From NCBI GenBank assembly GCA_028753945.1, contig JAPNXP010000001.1, positions 15,986,501 through 16,050,500 on the forward strand: a stretch of 64,000 nucleotides of DNA, in the 5' to 3' direction. Made by a program: the position numbers and the translations under genes. Below the pieces are notes generated by a model. That model was not told the origin of the DNA. It saw only the letters and a list, made by a program, of their open reading frames with translations, and did not search any database. Each line of letters starts with the position of its first letter. Positions within the stretch are counted from its first letter, which is position 1. This document shows positions 31,439-42,581 of the stretch, piece by piece. Origin of the DNA: Hexactinellida sp. DTS-2022. Lineage: Eukaryota > Porifera > Hexactinellida.

Positions 31439-31825
31439 TTGACTTTCAACCTATGTTTATTAAGAAATTGGATACTATATATAAATGATTCTTGTATTTT
31501 ATACAGATTCTTTATTGTAGTGTATCACATTAACACTATTAACAATGATCCATCATGTCAATAACAATTCATCACATGATTACAAATTACAATCTATCCT
31601 TGTTATCAGTGTTGCAAGCGCTGAATCAAACCCCGCTGCGCTGCGCTTTCATATTAGGTTATCATGTGACTACTGTGTTAACGGCTAGGCGGGCTAGCGT
31701 AATGTAATAATTATCCCTAACTAGTATATTTCTTGTGTCTATAGTCATAATCATGTAAATTTGTATAACTAATAACTATCACTAACTCTAGTTAATATAA
31801 GTAATTTATTACGAATTCATTAGTA

Positions 31826-32645
31826 CGAGCCCTTAGATCTCGGTCGCTTTGCGACGGGCCGGTGCAGTGCTACGCACCTCAAGTTAACGGCCGCTTATCG
31901 GCTTTACTATTCAGCCTTTCTGCCATGAAAAATGGTAGAAAGGGACGTTATATACTTCCCTTTATAAGATTTCCATAGTTTTAACTTGTTTTTAACTTTT
32001 TATAAGTTGTTGGAGGCTGAAAGCAGTTGATGTTTCCTGTCCTGTTTTTACAATAAATGTGTACTACTGTATTTATATGTTGAACGTAATTTATTTTAAA
32101 TGGAGAGCAACTTATTTCTGTTTCAGTTGTAGAGGAACGGTTTACATCAATTCCATATACATTTGTGACGTTAGTCGCTTGTTCTCGATTCTCTAGGAAG
32201 TTCCATAGTCTAAATTTATAAATGCGAAATTCGTGTTCAGCATACTTGTTTACTTATTATACCCGTTGAAAGCTAACTTCTAGGTTGGTTTTGAATTTCA
32301 TTAATTTGTTTACCTATTTTGTGTATTCAACAACAACAAATATTCATATTATAAATTTATAAACGCGAAATTCGTGTTCAACATACTTGTTTAACTATAA
32401 TACTCGTTGAAATAAAACTTCTAGGTTAATTTTGAAATTTCCTTAATTTGTTTACCTATTTTTGTTAACAACAACAATAAATATTCATATTAAAATTTGT
32501 AAATGCGAAATTCGAAATCAGCATATTTGTTTGCCTATTATAACATTTTAAAATTAGTTTATATCGCAGTATTAATTGCGGTTTATATTCCCCCATTATT
32601 TTATAAATTATATTACAATCCGGACAAACAACAATCGAGAGGGTG
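31826..32645 (-). mobile_element. Helitron-like element, minus orientation, 5' end truncated
   Basis: Plus strand begins ACGAGCCCTTAGATCTCGGT (the reversed 3' end), then GGTCGCTTTGCGAC-type hairpins, then diverged units of the 141-bp repeat (CGAAATTCGTGTTCAGCATA) and ATCCGGACAAACAACAATCG near 32618. The expected 5' start is missing. Confidence 0.5.
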
Positions 32646-33070
32646 ATGCATAATATTCTGAAATTTTTAATTACATAACGTTTGTACGGTCCCTATAGCG
32701 GTCAACAGTACATAACTACCATTTCCCACGCGTTTAGATTTTCAGGTCAGTCTTAGTATTCAGTATTAGTACTCTTAGTCCAGTACATCTCTAGAGAATT
32801 TCCGAATTTTCGCGAGCCTAAAAATTATTTCGAATTTACATGCCAGGGTAAACCCTGGCCGTTATACGAAGCTCACACTGAAATTATATAGAACTGAAAA
32901 TTTTTGAAAAGGAATGTGCTTGGAATACAAGCGAGGTGCGAAGGACGCGCATATCGCGGACGAGCAGATTGTATGATATCGCATGCATTTAGATGTAACA
33001 GCTCCTAAATATGTTGTCGGAGGCTGAAAGCAGTTGATGTTTCCTCTCCTGTTTTTACAATAAATATGTA
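32646..33070. other. no gene seen; repeat fragments
   Basis: Includes GAATACAAGCGAGG with AAGGACGCGC (32925-32950), shared with 12235-12285. Nothing coding recognised. Confidence 0.4.
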
Positions 33071-33079
33071 CTCAGTCCA

Positions 33080-33540
33080 ACCTCTATAAGCTGGGGAGCT
33101 TGGGACGGGAAAAATTTGAATTTCCCCCCATTCCCCAGTTATAATTTTAAATGGATAGACACTACATATGGTCATATTATGAAATATATACTTATTACAC
33201 ATCCATTAATGTAAGTTCTAGTTAGTATTTGTATATTTTGACAATTTAGTTAAATTCTGATCCACCGCCGATGATTTCTTAAAAAACATTAGAGTAGAGC
33301 CATCAAAAATATTTATTCTGTAGAACTTTAGAGTGTATTTATTAGAAGTGCAGCATAATATATAAGTATTATGATATAATTTGTCCATCTCTCCCATTTA
33401 TAGAGGTCATTTTGTATGGGGATAATAATTCCTTTATAATTAAGGTCCCCCATTCCCTATAGAGGATCATTTGTTGGAAATGAAGGAATATGGACCAAAA
33501 TTCCCCCGCTTATAGAGGTTCCCCATTTATAGAGGTTGTA
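33080..33540. mobile_element. possible TA-type element with CAACCTCTATAA ends
   Basis: CCAACCTCTATAAGCTGGGG at left and CCCATTTATAGAGGTTG at right, with inner repeats CTTATAGAGGTTCCCC. No clear target duplication was confirmed. Confidence 0.45.
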
Positions 33541-33810
33541 TTCAAATATTAAATTAGGTAATATTGTACAATACAGCTTCCATGACAGGTAATTTATATT
33601 ATTTATTTGGTTAATACTTATCCAGGAAGCCCTGCAGTACACTTAACGGAAGTAGACTGTAACAAGAGCAGCATGTTATACTAAGTTTGATATTCAAATC
33701 TCACACTATCTACAAATCTAGTAAATACAAACTTTACATAAATTATATAATGTATACTATTAGCAATTATATTAGGGAACACAAAATGAATCTAATCAGA
33801 GTTTTTTATT

Positions 33811-34508
33811 CTAATTATTGTTGGCATAGCAGTTGGCAGTACCATCAGAGTCATCAGAGACGGGTACTTTCAGATCCAATTTATTTATTTTTTCCTCAGA
33901 AACGTTTTCACTCTCTGAGTACAGAAACGACTTATTGTCATGTGCCACGGGATTGGTGGTGTCAATTTCCTGGTATATCTCATTAGCGTTTATCTGGGAG
34001 AATTGTATTTGATTATTACGCGAGTTCACGTTGCTCCTACTACTTCTTTTCATAGCACACACGATTAAGACAGAGTTTAGTAAAACGAGTATTAGGATAA
34101 TAACGAATATGACAAGCACAGCTATTAATGTGTACATTGTATAGGATGCATTCAGTTCAGTTTTGGTAGGAATTTCAGTTGTAGTACCTGGATTGGAAGA
34201 TTGGGAGTTTGTGTTGCCTCCACTCAGAGCTATGAGATGGTGAGTAGTGGCGGAAATGACATACGGAGAATAAGGGTATTGGAGCTCGACTCGCACAGTA
34301 TAGTTAAAGGTTGAGACTAATCCTGATATCTCAAGTGAGAGGTTTTTTGTTGTACCAACAAAAATTTCAAAATTCCCAAACTCAAAATACACTGAAAATG
34401 TCCCTTCTGAATTGTATGGGTTCATTTCTGACACACTCCAGCTAACTAGCATTGAACTTTGACTCGTGGTCTCTGTAGTCAGAAACATGGTAGTCTGTGC
34501 ATAAGTTT
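33811..34508 (-). CDS. receptor exon 8: FN3-like, TM helix and cytoplasmic tail
   Basis: Acceptor CTTTTTGTAG before 34508; stop at 33811-33813. Contains SSMLVSWSVSE to YTVRVELQY (FN3 strand pattern), a Ser/Thr/Asn-rich stalk, TM helix TLIAVLVIFVIILILVLL, a basic stop-transfer KRSSR, then an acidic tail with YQEI and YANN. Confidence 0.82.
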
Positions 34509-37500
34509 CTACAAAAAGAGGAAAATTGCTGTTGAGTAGGATCAATATAACAAAATATTGATGATGCGATTGCGAAACTTACCAACAGGTGATATGTCTA
34601 TCTGAATAGCCAGTGTCCATACTCCATCCCAGTTAGCAACATAGAACTTGTACAGTCCAGCGTGAGACACATATAGTGTTGGTATTGTGATAGAATCACT
34701 GTTGACATAACTGCCATCTGGTGTCTGCCATCTTCCAATTATATTAGCACTCAGTTTTGCATTATGTCTCAGGAGAGGAATATCAGCTCTGTTGACAGCA
34801 GGAGGGAGGAGAGAGAACGTAGTGACGTGTTCGAGATGTAATGTTATTATAGGAGAACCTAATTGATACAAAAGTGTCGTTAGTATTGAAATTTGGAAAA
34901 AAATAAATCCTGTATTTGTAAGTTGGCTGCTAGCAACTGTTGAATAACAGGCTACCTGATAAGATTTGCTATGATACACTTAACAGCTAAGTATTGCAGA
35001 GTCGTAGGAACAGATGTGACAATTCGAGAGCCGGTTTTCGCCTGCTGAGACTTGTCTAACGTGATGCAATTTCTCCCCACCGATGCAATTTGCTTGCTAC
35101 CGGCCTGCATTTACTTGTTAAGTGAAACCTTAATTGTAGCTGAATTCTCGTAAAGAGGCAATGAAACATCGCCACAATTATACAGCCCATAGGCTGTCAG
35201 AAATATTCTACAATTTATTTACTCAAGGGCATTAAGAACTTTCGATCCATGATCTACTATTAGGATTTCGATTCTTTTTTGAGGATCGTCATTCGATCGT
35301 AGATCCATTTACAAAATAGGATCGTGATTGGGATATGATCGTAGATTTTATAGTAAACGATCCGATCTTTTTATTGTTAACACAGGCCAATTTTATAGAA
35401 AAAGAGAATTTATTTCTTCGTATGTCCACTGTTATTGTTAAACTGATTCATGAGATTATGGTAATGCTATTTACACAATGTAATGTATGAGGTTAAACAA
35501 TATTATTATATGAATGTGCTAAGTACCAATCACTCACCCTGTACGTAGAGCTGAACTCTCATGATAGGATTATTAGCTTCTGTGTCGAAGCATTCCATCG
35601 GATGAGAGTTCGTGTATTTGAGGAGATATCCCAGTCTGTGTAGGTCCAATGGGTTTGGGAAGAATCCAATTCTATCATGTCTCCTCCAATGAATATCAGA
35701 GAGTTGAACTGAATTATCAGGACTGTGACAGAACAGGAATATATTGTGTGTATCTACTCCCATCGTATATTGATAGTTATCTGTATTCCCAGCAACTAAA
35801 GGTTGAAATTTAATTAATTACATATGTACTTATTCACTGTAGTGCTACCGGATGTCCTTACTATATCCATGATTTTGTCTATTTATTGGGGACTTTTGTA
35901 CATTTAACAAGAAATTGTGTTTATTAAGCAGTCAATTTTCGGATATTTTGAGGATATTCGCACGTCGATCTAGATACATCACTTTAGCAATTAGCATATA
36001 TCTGTTCAGATTGTACTTATTCAGATAAAAAGTCAATAACTATGGGTACAATAATGTTTAGTTTTGTGCTGGTTTTGACAATTTGCACAAAATATGCCTG
36101 TAAGCGGAAAACTTCATATTAGAGCTAATTGCTTGCTAATATATAACAATACGAGCCCTTCGGTCTCGGTCGCTTTGCGACAGATCGGTGCTACGCACCT
36201 CAAGTTAACGGCCGCTGTGCGGCCTTACTCCTCACATTTTCTACCATGAAAATTGTAGAAAGGGACGTTATAATTTGAATTTTTCATTAATTTGTGTAAA
36301 CAACAACAACAACAAATATTCATATTATAAATTTATAAATGCGAAATTCGTGTTCAGCATACTTGTTAACCTATATATCCGTTGAAAGCTAACTTCTAGG
36401 TTGATTTGAATTTTCATTAATTTGTTTACCTACTTTGTGTCAACAACAACAACAAATATTCATATTATAAATTTATAAATGCGAAATTCGTGTTCAGCAT
36501 AATTGTTTACCTATAATACCCGTTGAAAGCTAACTTCTAGGTTGATTTTGAATTTTAATTAATTTGTTTACCTATTTTGTGTAAACAACAACAACAAATA
36601 TTCATATTATAAATTTATAAATTCGAAATTCGTGTTCAGCATAATTGTTTACCTATAATACCCGTTGAAAGCTAACTTCTAGGTTGATTTTGAATTTCAT
36701 TAATTTGTTTACCTATTTTGTGTAAACAACAACAACAAATATTAAGATGAGAAATTTATAAACGCGAAATTCGAAATCAGCATACTTGTTTACCTATAAT
36801 ACCCGTTGAAAGCAAACTTCTAGGTTGATTTTGAATTTCATTAATTTGTTTACCTATTTTGTGTAAACAACAACAACAAATATTAATATGAGAAATTTAT
36901 AAACGCGAAATTCGAAATCAGCATACTTGTTTACCCCTTATAACTTTTGTTTACCAATTATAACATTTGAAAGTTAGTTTATATCTCATATATAAATGCG
37001 GTTTCTATTCCCCCTTCACTTTAATACAATCCGGACAAACAAACACACACACACACACACAAACACACAACAATCGAGATTTAATAATATAGATGTTCTC
37101 GTGTATGTGACTTAAACTGCTGTTAAGTTATTTATTGTGGCAATGAGTATTTGGTGAGTCCAATAGCATTTAATTAATTAACACATATACCGTATTTCCC
37201 CGAATAAGCGCCGGATCGATAAAAAGGCATTTGTATGATAAAATTAATACACATTAGTTTATAATTGAGGTGTGATAACCTTGATTTTAACAAAGATAGA
37301 ATATACTCTGCGCTGAGAACCATTAGAACCAAGCAAAATAGTATAATTTTTGTCCACGAAAACAATAAGCGCCGGGGCGCTTATTCGGGGAAATACTGTA
37401 ACTGCGATTACCTGTGAACTGAGATATATTCATCATCTCAACAGTATATGTCCTTGACATTCCTCCTTCCAGAGACACCTCACAGCTGTAGTAGCCTGGT

Positions 37501-40500
37501 ACATCGGTAGTTACGGACAGAGTACTAATTCCTGTGCTAGCATCAGTTGTACCAGGGAGAATAGTTCTGTTACCAAACACATCTTCATAGCTCCACACCA
37601 CCTCTGTTGAGTTTCTGCTGTCAGTTAAGCAGTAGAGAGTAGTGTTATATATCAGAATGAAATCCCCTGGTAGAGTTATGAAAGTTGTTGTGTTTATTTG
37701 CCTTCCAAATGAGTTACCTACAAGGATATTTCTCAAAATGTCTGATCCCATTTATTATGGGATTTATTTTTTCGTGTATGTGATATACATTTTATATGCA
37801 AATGTGGATATTATATATGTAAGTACAGTGAGTTTTTCATACTGGTGAACGTCCGAAACCCGCAGACCTCCGAGATACAGCTATTGACATGGCTTAACTT
37901 GGGAATGCATTTTGCAATGCTAAATTCCCTCTAATATGCGATAATTCTGTGAATCAAAGTGGTAAATACATGTCAGAGTCAAAATTATACTTTTTGGAAC
38001 ATATGCACCCCCTTATAAACTCTGAAAACAGTTACTTATTTTATAGATAATGGCAACCCCACTTACCAGCAGGTGATATGTATATCTGAATAGCTAGTGT
38101 CCATACTCCATCCCAGTTAATGACGTAGAACTTGTACACTCCAGCATAAGACACATATAGTGTTGGTATTGTGATAGAATCACTGTCGACATAGCTGCCA
38201 TTTGGTGTTTGCCATCTTCCAACTAGATTAGCACTCAGTATTACATTCTGTGTGAGTACAGGAATATCAGCTCTGTTGACAGCAGGAGGGAGGAGAGAGA
38301 TCGCATTGACACTTCCATAATTCAATGTTAAGACTGGTGCACCTAATAGACAATAGTTGATTTACAATCTACTGTTATATTTTATATATACCATCATGCA
38401 GATACCTAGAATGAAATCTATCATAACAGCAGTATATGTTCTATTGTTCCCTCCATTCTGACTAACTACACAGCTGTAGTATCCTGCCTTATAATTAGTT
38501 ACATAGAGAGTGCTGACTCCTGTTGTAGCATTGGTTGTTGCAGAGAGAGTAGTTATTATTCCCTCCATATCTTCAAAGGTCCATGTAACTTGTGGCGTGT
38601 TTTTGGTTTCCGTTATGCAGTAAAGAGTAGTATTTGTGTTCAAAATTGAGTTGTCCTTTAATGGTGTGTATGTGTTTGGAGTGATCTGTTTTCCGAATGG
38701 GCTCACTAACAATGTATAAGTTAAAATCCTATTATTTTCTAATGACATATTTATTCATGAAAATTGTGAAATTTAATTGAATACCTACATACTTGTATTT
38801 TCAGAGTATTATACTGATATACAGATTCACCATAAAAACAGTAGTTACTATTTATATTTTATTTTAATGCATTTATACCAAATGTGTAAAAATTGATTAC
38901 CATCAAATGCATATTTCTCTTTACTTGTACGAAGCTTTTAAAACAGTATTTGTGCTCCTAAAATCGAGGTATGATTTGTTCCTAAATACAGTTGCTTTCG
39001 CCTAATAGCAATTGTTCTAATAGCCATATTGCTTTATTTACAAGTTATTTTCAGTCCCTAAGCGAGCATTGAATGTTATAATTGTTCCTCTAATAAGAAA
39101 TTCGCCTATTACAGTCGAAACTGGGTTTTTTGCCCCCCTAAATGCATGGAAAAAGAGGCAAAAAACCCGATACGCAAAAAAACCCGTATTTAACAATATA
39201 CAGTTCTATGAGGTTATGAAGAAACAAGGAGAAGCAAGGAGGCAAAATAACCCGATAAGGCAAAAAAACTCGATTTCGACTGTACCAAGCAAATTTATGC
39301 CAAATGCTACTTTCTATTATGCAAGTCCATATTATACATACTATGTTGGTACTAACAATTTGTTATATGATTTTATTCGAAGGAGCGACTGACCTGTTGT
39401 GCTACAGAAATAGCAACTTATTGTAGAATCACATATTGCATCATTCCAGGCTTGGTTTGACCATATCGCTACACAATCTTCTCTTATCCCATTATAATTA
39501 TTAGGTTCATACGAACTCCACTTTCTATAAGTGCTTTCGCTACCATCTGCCCAGATAAATATATACTGCATATCTATGTCATTGAGTCCTATCCAACAAT
39601 GAGAAACTCCTGGTCTGATGTTGAACATCATTGTATTCTCTTCGAGAGATGTCACAGTAGCTAGGTCTCCTCCCCACGCTAGACACATTACTCTAGCATC
39701 ATGCCAGTTAATAGCAGAGCTTGTGAAAGTGTTGTAACATCTCCCTTGATCTGAAATTGCATCACAACCGGTTGTAGGCGCTACAAACAATAAGGTCCAT
39801 TCTCATTGACAATTTAATTGTCTTCTTATGTATCATACGAGTCATTATGTCTCGGTAGTTCTCGATTGATCACTCAACTTCCGTGCGGTCACGCGATATT
39901 GCATGCAATATTAATTCTACTGGTAGTGTCCTTAATTTTATATATATACAGTATTCTCCGCTCAATAGAGCCACCGGTTAATAGATAACTCCACTTAATG
40001 GGGTGAAATTTCACAGGGTTTATAGGACGGAATTACAGTTTGGCTCAAAATATTTCTGTTAATAGATTTCTCCGCTTAATAAAAATTGGGTCAAACTACC
40101 CTGGAAGAAAACTGACCCTATTTTAAGCGGAGTTAACTGTAATTTTCTAATTTATCAGATTGTTCTCGAATCGCAAATTTAATTATTTTTAAAATCCAAA
40201 ATCCAATATGTCGACCACAATTGACCACTTAAGGGACACATTTTCATGGAATTTTTATTCATCTAACTTCCATAATTCTTCTGAAATATGGCGTCATTTT
40301 TTGCCCAAATTAATTTGTATTTCCTAAGACTAAATATTGAGTTTTGAAATTTCATAAATAACATATCAGTCTTTTACGGTTACCAATGTATATTAATATT
40401 ATACTATGCAGTTATTCCCAAACTTATTCAACCATGGCCCCCTATACCAAATATTGTACATAGATTGCCCTCGGGTCACCAACGCGGGATGCAGCAACGT

Positions 40501-41348
40501 ACAACTGTGCGTTTGTGAAGAGCGGATTTTGGAGTTATACGCCCGCGTGTTTAAAGCTCTACCCCTGACTCTTGTTCACCGTCATTCAGAAAGACGCCGC
40601 ACAGGGAAGTGACGCCTTTTGAGTGTGAATGGGAAGTCGTTGTCTCTATTTGGAAAACGCGTAGTTTCCTGGCGGGGGCGGCCATGTATTTTTGACATTT
40701 AATTCGTTATGCTTGCAGACTTATAATTTGCAGGAGTCGCAAGACTCAAGGTTAGCAACAATCCTGCGTTGATGTACAGGTGGCTACTGTGAATTGTCTG
40801 ACTCTGGATTACATTACATGATGTAGTATGTGATTTAAGCAAAAATTGAGCAAAAATGATTGTTTATTATAGGCGATCCAGTTGGCAGTAACCAATAGGA
40901 TTAGTATCCCAGTTGGCAGTAACCAATAGGATTAGTATCCCAGTTGGCAGTAACCAATAGGATTAGACATTTAATAATAGGCCTATAGTATATGCATATG
41001 TAGTACGTATTCACAAAATGCTGTGTAGTTCTGGAACTAACACCTTTTTATAAAATCCCGTATATTTACCGAGATCTCCCTTCGAAGAGCTTTCGATTGA
41101 TATATGCATCTCCAGGATCGGATAATGCAGCAAAGAGTTACAGGGGCGGACGTATGGACCAAGCTTTCTTAATAATATAGATTGACAACTTTTTCAAGAC
41201 AGAGTGAGATGGAGGTACGCAATTTATAGATAACTAGCATACTCGAATTAAGATAGAATGTATAACAATCCTTACCTTGACAGTAGGCTAGTGAATGAGA
41301 ATGAAGAAATATGAGGATCAACACATTGAAATTGAATAAAAGTTTCAT
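33811..41348 (-). CDS. C-type lectin / Ig-like / FN3 transmembrane receptor, eight exons
   Basis: Eight coding exons on the minus strand, joined by readable GT-AG sites, sum to 2574 nt (857 aa plus stop) in one uninterrupted frame. Order: signal peptide (1-24); C-type lectin domain (about 34-150) with WIGL, EPN (116-118) and WND (136-138), the calcium/mannose-type sugar-binding motifs; Ig-like or related modules from exons 3-7 (154-625); FN3-like region (about 646-714); TM helix (about 750-778); tail of about 80 residues with tyrosines 804 (YQEI), 822 and 853 (YANN, a YxN Grb2-SH2-like site). All seven introns are phase 1. Exons 3 and 5 resemble each other, as do 4 and 7. Probably a cell-surface recognition or adhesion receptor. 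I know no named family with this architecture. The first exon and its upstream region are duplicated in the palindrome next door. Confidence 0.8.
34583..34858 (-). CDS. receptor exon 7: module B'
   Basis: Acceptor ATCAATTAG, donor GTTG/GTAAGT; 276 nt, the same length as exon 4 with nearly the same protein (SLLPPAVNRADIPLL, GRWQTPDGSYV, YVANWDGVW), so it arose by exon duplication. Confidence 0.8.
34984..35520. other. receptor intron 6: no other gene seen
   Basis: AT-rich intron sequence with GATCGTAGATC-type short inverted motifs at about 35240-35360. Nothing else recognised. Confidence 0.4.
35538..35795 (-). CDS. receptor exon 6: divergent Ig-like module
   Basis: Acceptor ACCTTTAG, donor CAGG/GTGAGT; 258 nt, phase 1-1. 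NIFLFCHSPD, IHWRRHD and HPMECFDTEA suggest an Ig-like fold with Cys-Trp-Cys, unlike modules A and B. Confidence 0.72.
36149..37092 (-). mobile_element. full-length Helitron-like element in receptor intron 5
   Basis: On the minus strand it starts TCTATATTATTAAATCTCGATTG (37092), then a GTGT/TTTG microsatellite, then about six units of the 141-bp repeat (36280-36980), and ends with hairpins and GAAGGGCTCGT at 36149. Same family as 4924-5587. Confidence 0.6.
37190..37398. mobile_element. TA-type MITE next to a splice donor
   Basis: CCGTATTTCCCCGAATAAGC at left and GCTTATTCGGGGAAATACTG at right, TA on both sides; 209 bp within receptor intron 5, ending 13 bp from the exon 5 donor. Confidence 0.75.
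37412..37717 (-). CDS. receptor exon 5: Ig-like module A'
   Basis: Acceptor CCTTGTAG, donor ACAG/GTAATC; 306 nt, phase 1-1. NTTLYCLTDS, VVWSYEDVFG and GYYSCEVSLEGG. A 209-bp MITE (37190-37398) begins 13 bp after the donor. Confidence 0.8.
38067..38342 (-). CDS. receptor exon 4: module B
   Basis: Acceptor TCTATTAG, donor GCTG/GTAAGT; 276 nt, phase 1-1. SLLPPAVNRADIPVL, GRWQTPNGSYV and AGVYKFYVINWDGVW: an Ig-like strand pattern (W...Y-x-F) but without the disulphide cysteines. Closely paralogous to exon 7. Confidence 0.8.
38406..38705 (-). CDS. receptor exon 3: Ig-like module A
   Basis: Acceptor CATTGTTAG, donor CTAG/GTATCT; 300 nt, phase 1-1. TTLYCITETK, VTWTFEDMEG and AGYYSCVVSQ give the Cys-Trp-Tyr-x-Cys pattern of Ig domains. 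Resembles exon 5. Confidence 0.8.
39112..39282. mobile_element. TA-type MITE in receptor intron 2, TIR CAGTCGAAAC
   Basis: CAGTCGAAACTGGGTTTTTT and ACTCGATTTCGACTG, TA on both sides; 171 bp. Same TIR family as 58308-58450. The open frame over it is not a gene. Confidence 0.7.
39394..39780 (-). CDS. receptor exon 2: C-type lectin domain
   Basis: Acceptor TTTGTAG precedes 39780 and donor CAG/GTCAGT follows 39394. 387 nt. GRCYNTFTSSAINWHDARVMC, CWIGL, EPNN and WNDAICD give the lectin fold with the calcium site intact; EPN favours mannose-type sugars in the known family. Confidence 0.88.
39949..40139. mobile_element. TA-type MITE in receptor intron 1
   Basis: CAGTATTCTCCGCTCAATAG and TTTTAAGCGGAGTTAACTG, flanked by TA; 191 bp. 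Inner repeats CCGCTTAAT. Fragments also near 5930 and 56255. Confidence 0.65.
40790..41182 (-). mobile_element. Helitron/Helentron-like element, copy 2, at the palindrome edge
   Basis: Same block order as 1370-1873, with three 32-bp repeat units (40873-40970), GGACGTATGGACC and CTTTCTTAATAATATAGA. Its terminus coincides with the left boundary of the inverted duplication. Confidence 0.55.
41276..41348 (-). CDS. receptor exon 1: signal peptide
   Basis: ATG at 41348, then KLLFNFNVLILIFLHSHSLAYCQ, a classic signal peptide, with donor CAAG/GTAAGG after 41276. 73 nt, ends in phase 1. A copy identical by symmetry is at 47373-47445 in the other palindrome arm. Confidence 0.8.
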
Positions 41349-42581
41349 ATTGGTGAAGAATAAAACAATTATTATATACTTAGTTACAAAGTATAAGAAG
41401 CACTTATATAACTAACAAATTTACTAGACTGTTTAATCGTAACTTGATCCGCATCGTAACTTGATGCGCATCATTGGTGTACAATATCTTTCGTAACTTA
41501 ATTCAATAGAAACCGCATTTATATTTGAGATAGAGACTAACTTCCAACTCGTATGGTAAGTAAAAGTATGTTAATCACGAATTTCGCATTTATAATTAAT
41601 AATATGAATATTTATTGTTGTTGTTTACAATAATAGGTCAGTAAGAAATTGCTAAAAATTCAAAATAGAGGTTAGCTTCCAACGGGCACTATAGGTGGAT
41701 TCTCTTTAGTCATATAATCGAGAATACTTCTTAATTGTTCATGAAGAAATTAAGATTCACAGTCGTCTCAACCTTCTAGAACAGTGGTTCCCAACCCTTG
41801 CCACCCTTGCCAGCCTAAACAGCTTAACCACAAATCTCAAATTCTCAAAAGTGGTTCCATTGGACTCGCAATGGTTGATTACCCAATATACAATGCAAAT
41901 TATGCCAATAGGAAGCATAGTTTAGCTTAGAATAAAATTACAAAACTGGACTCTTATTTTTTATTATGATACGGTAGCATGTGTAGCCGTATACGTATAT
42001 ACGTGTAGTAGGCCATGGCGTAATTTATCTGAAAATGTAAATATTCTTACAAGCCATACACCTCGCTTCGCTTTCTAATGAGTTTTAAACATTCCTTGAT
42101 TCCAAAACCTAAATTATAAAAGACTAGGCGCTAGCGCCTATACTTTCAGGGGGTTAACAATCGCAAATGTGGTGTTGGATAGGTTATATAAGTTATATAA
42201 TTAATAATCCCTTCTCAGTCTACGCTTACGATTCGATTCCACCCCACGGTTAACCGAAAAACCGCCCATGCTACTCAACACATAATCATATAGGACATCT
42301 GCTTCATCTAGACTTATCTTTTTGAACTACCAGCTAATACCTTTCGGAATTTAATTTTATAGAAACAGTGTTGCTGCTTGCTACTCAAAGTTTGTTAAAT
42401 GGAAATGGATATAGGATTATTGCTAGAATGTATTGTACTTTTTTGTATTGTACCTATGACACATGTGTATTGTATCTATGTCACATGTGTATTGTCTCTA
42501 TGTCACAAGTGTTTTGTACTTTTAATACTATGTATATGTTATAAATACTGAATCTTGCATAAATTACATTTATGTTAACCA

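Noticed and set aside
804..34000. YQEI in the receptor tail as a true ITIM
   Set aside because: Here 804 is the protein residue; the -2 position is Glu and not Ile/Val/Leu/Ser, so the strict ITIM consensus fails and only a looser YxxI site can be claimed.
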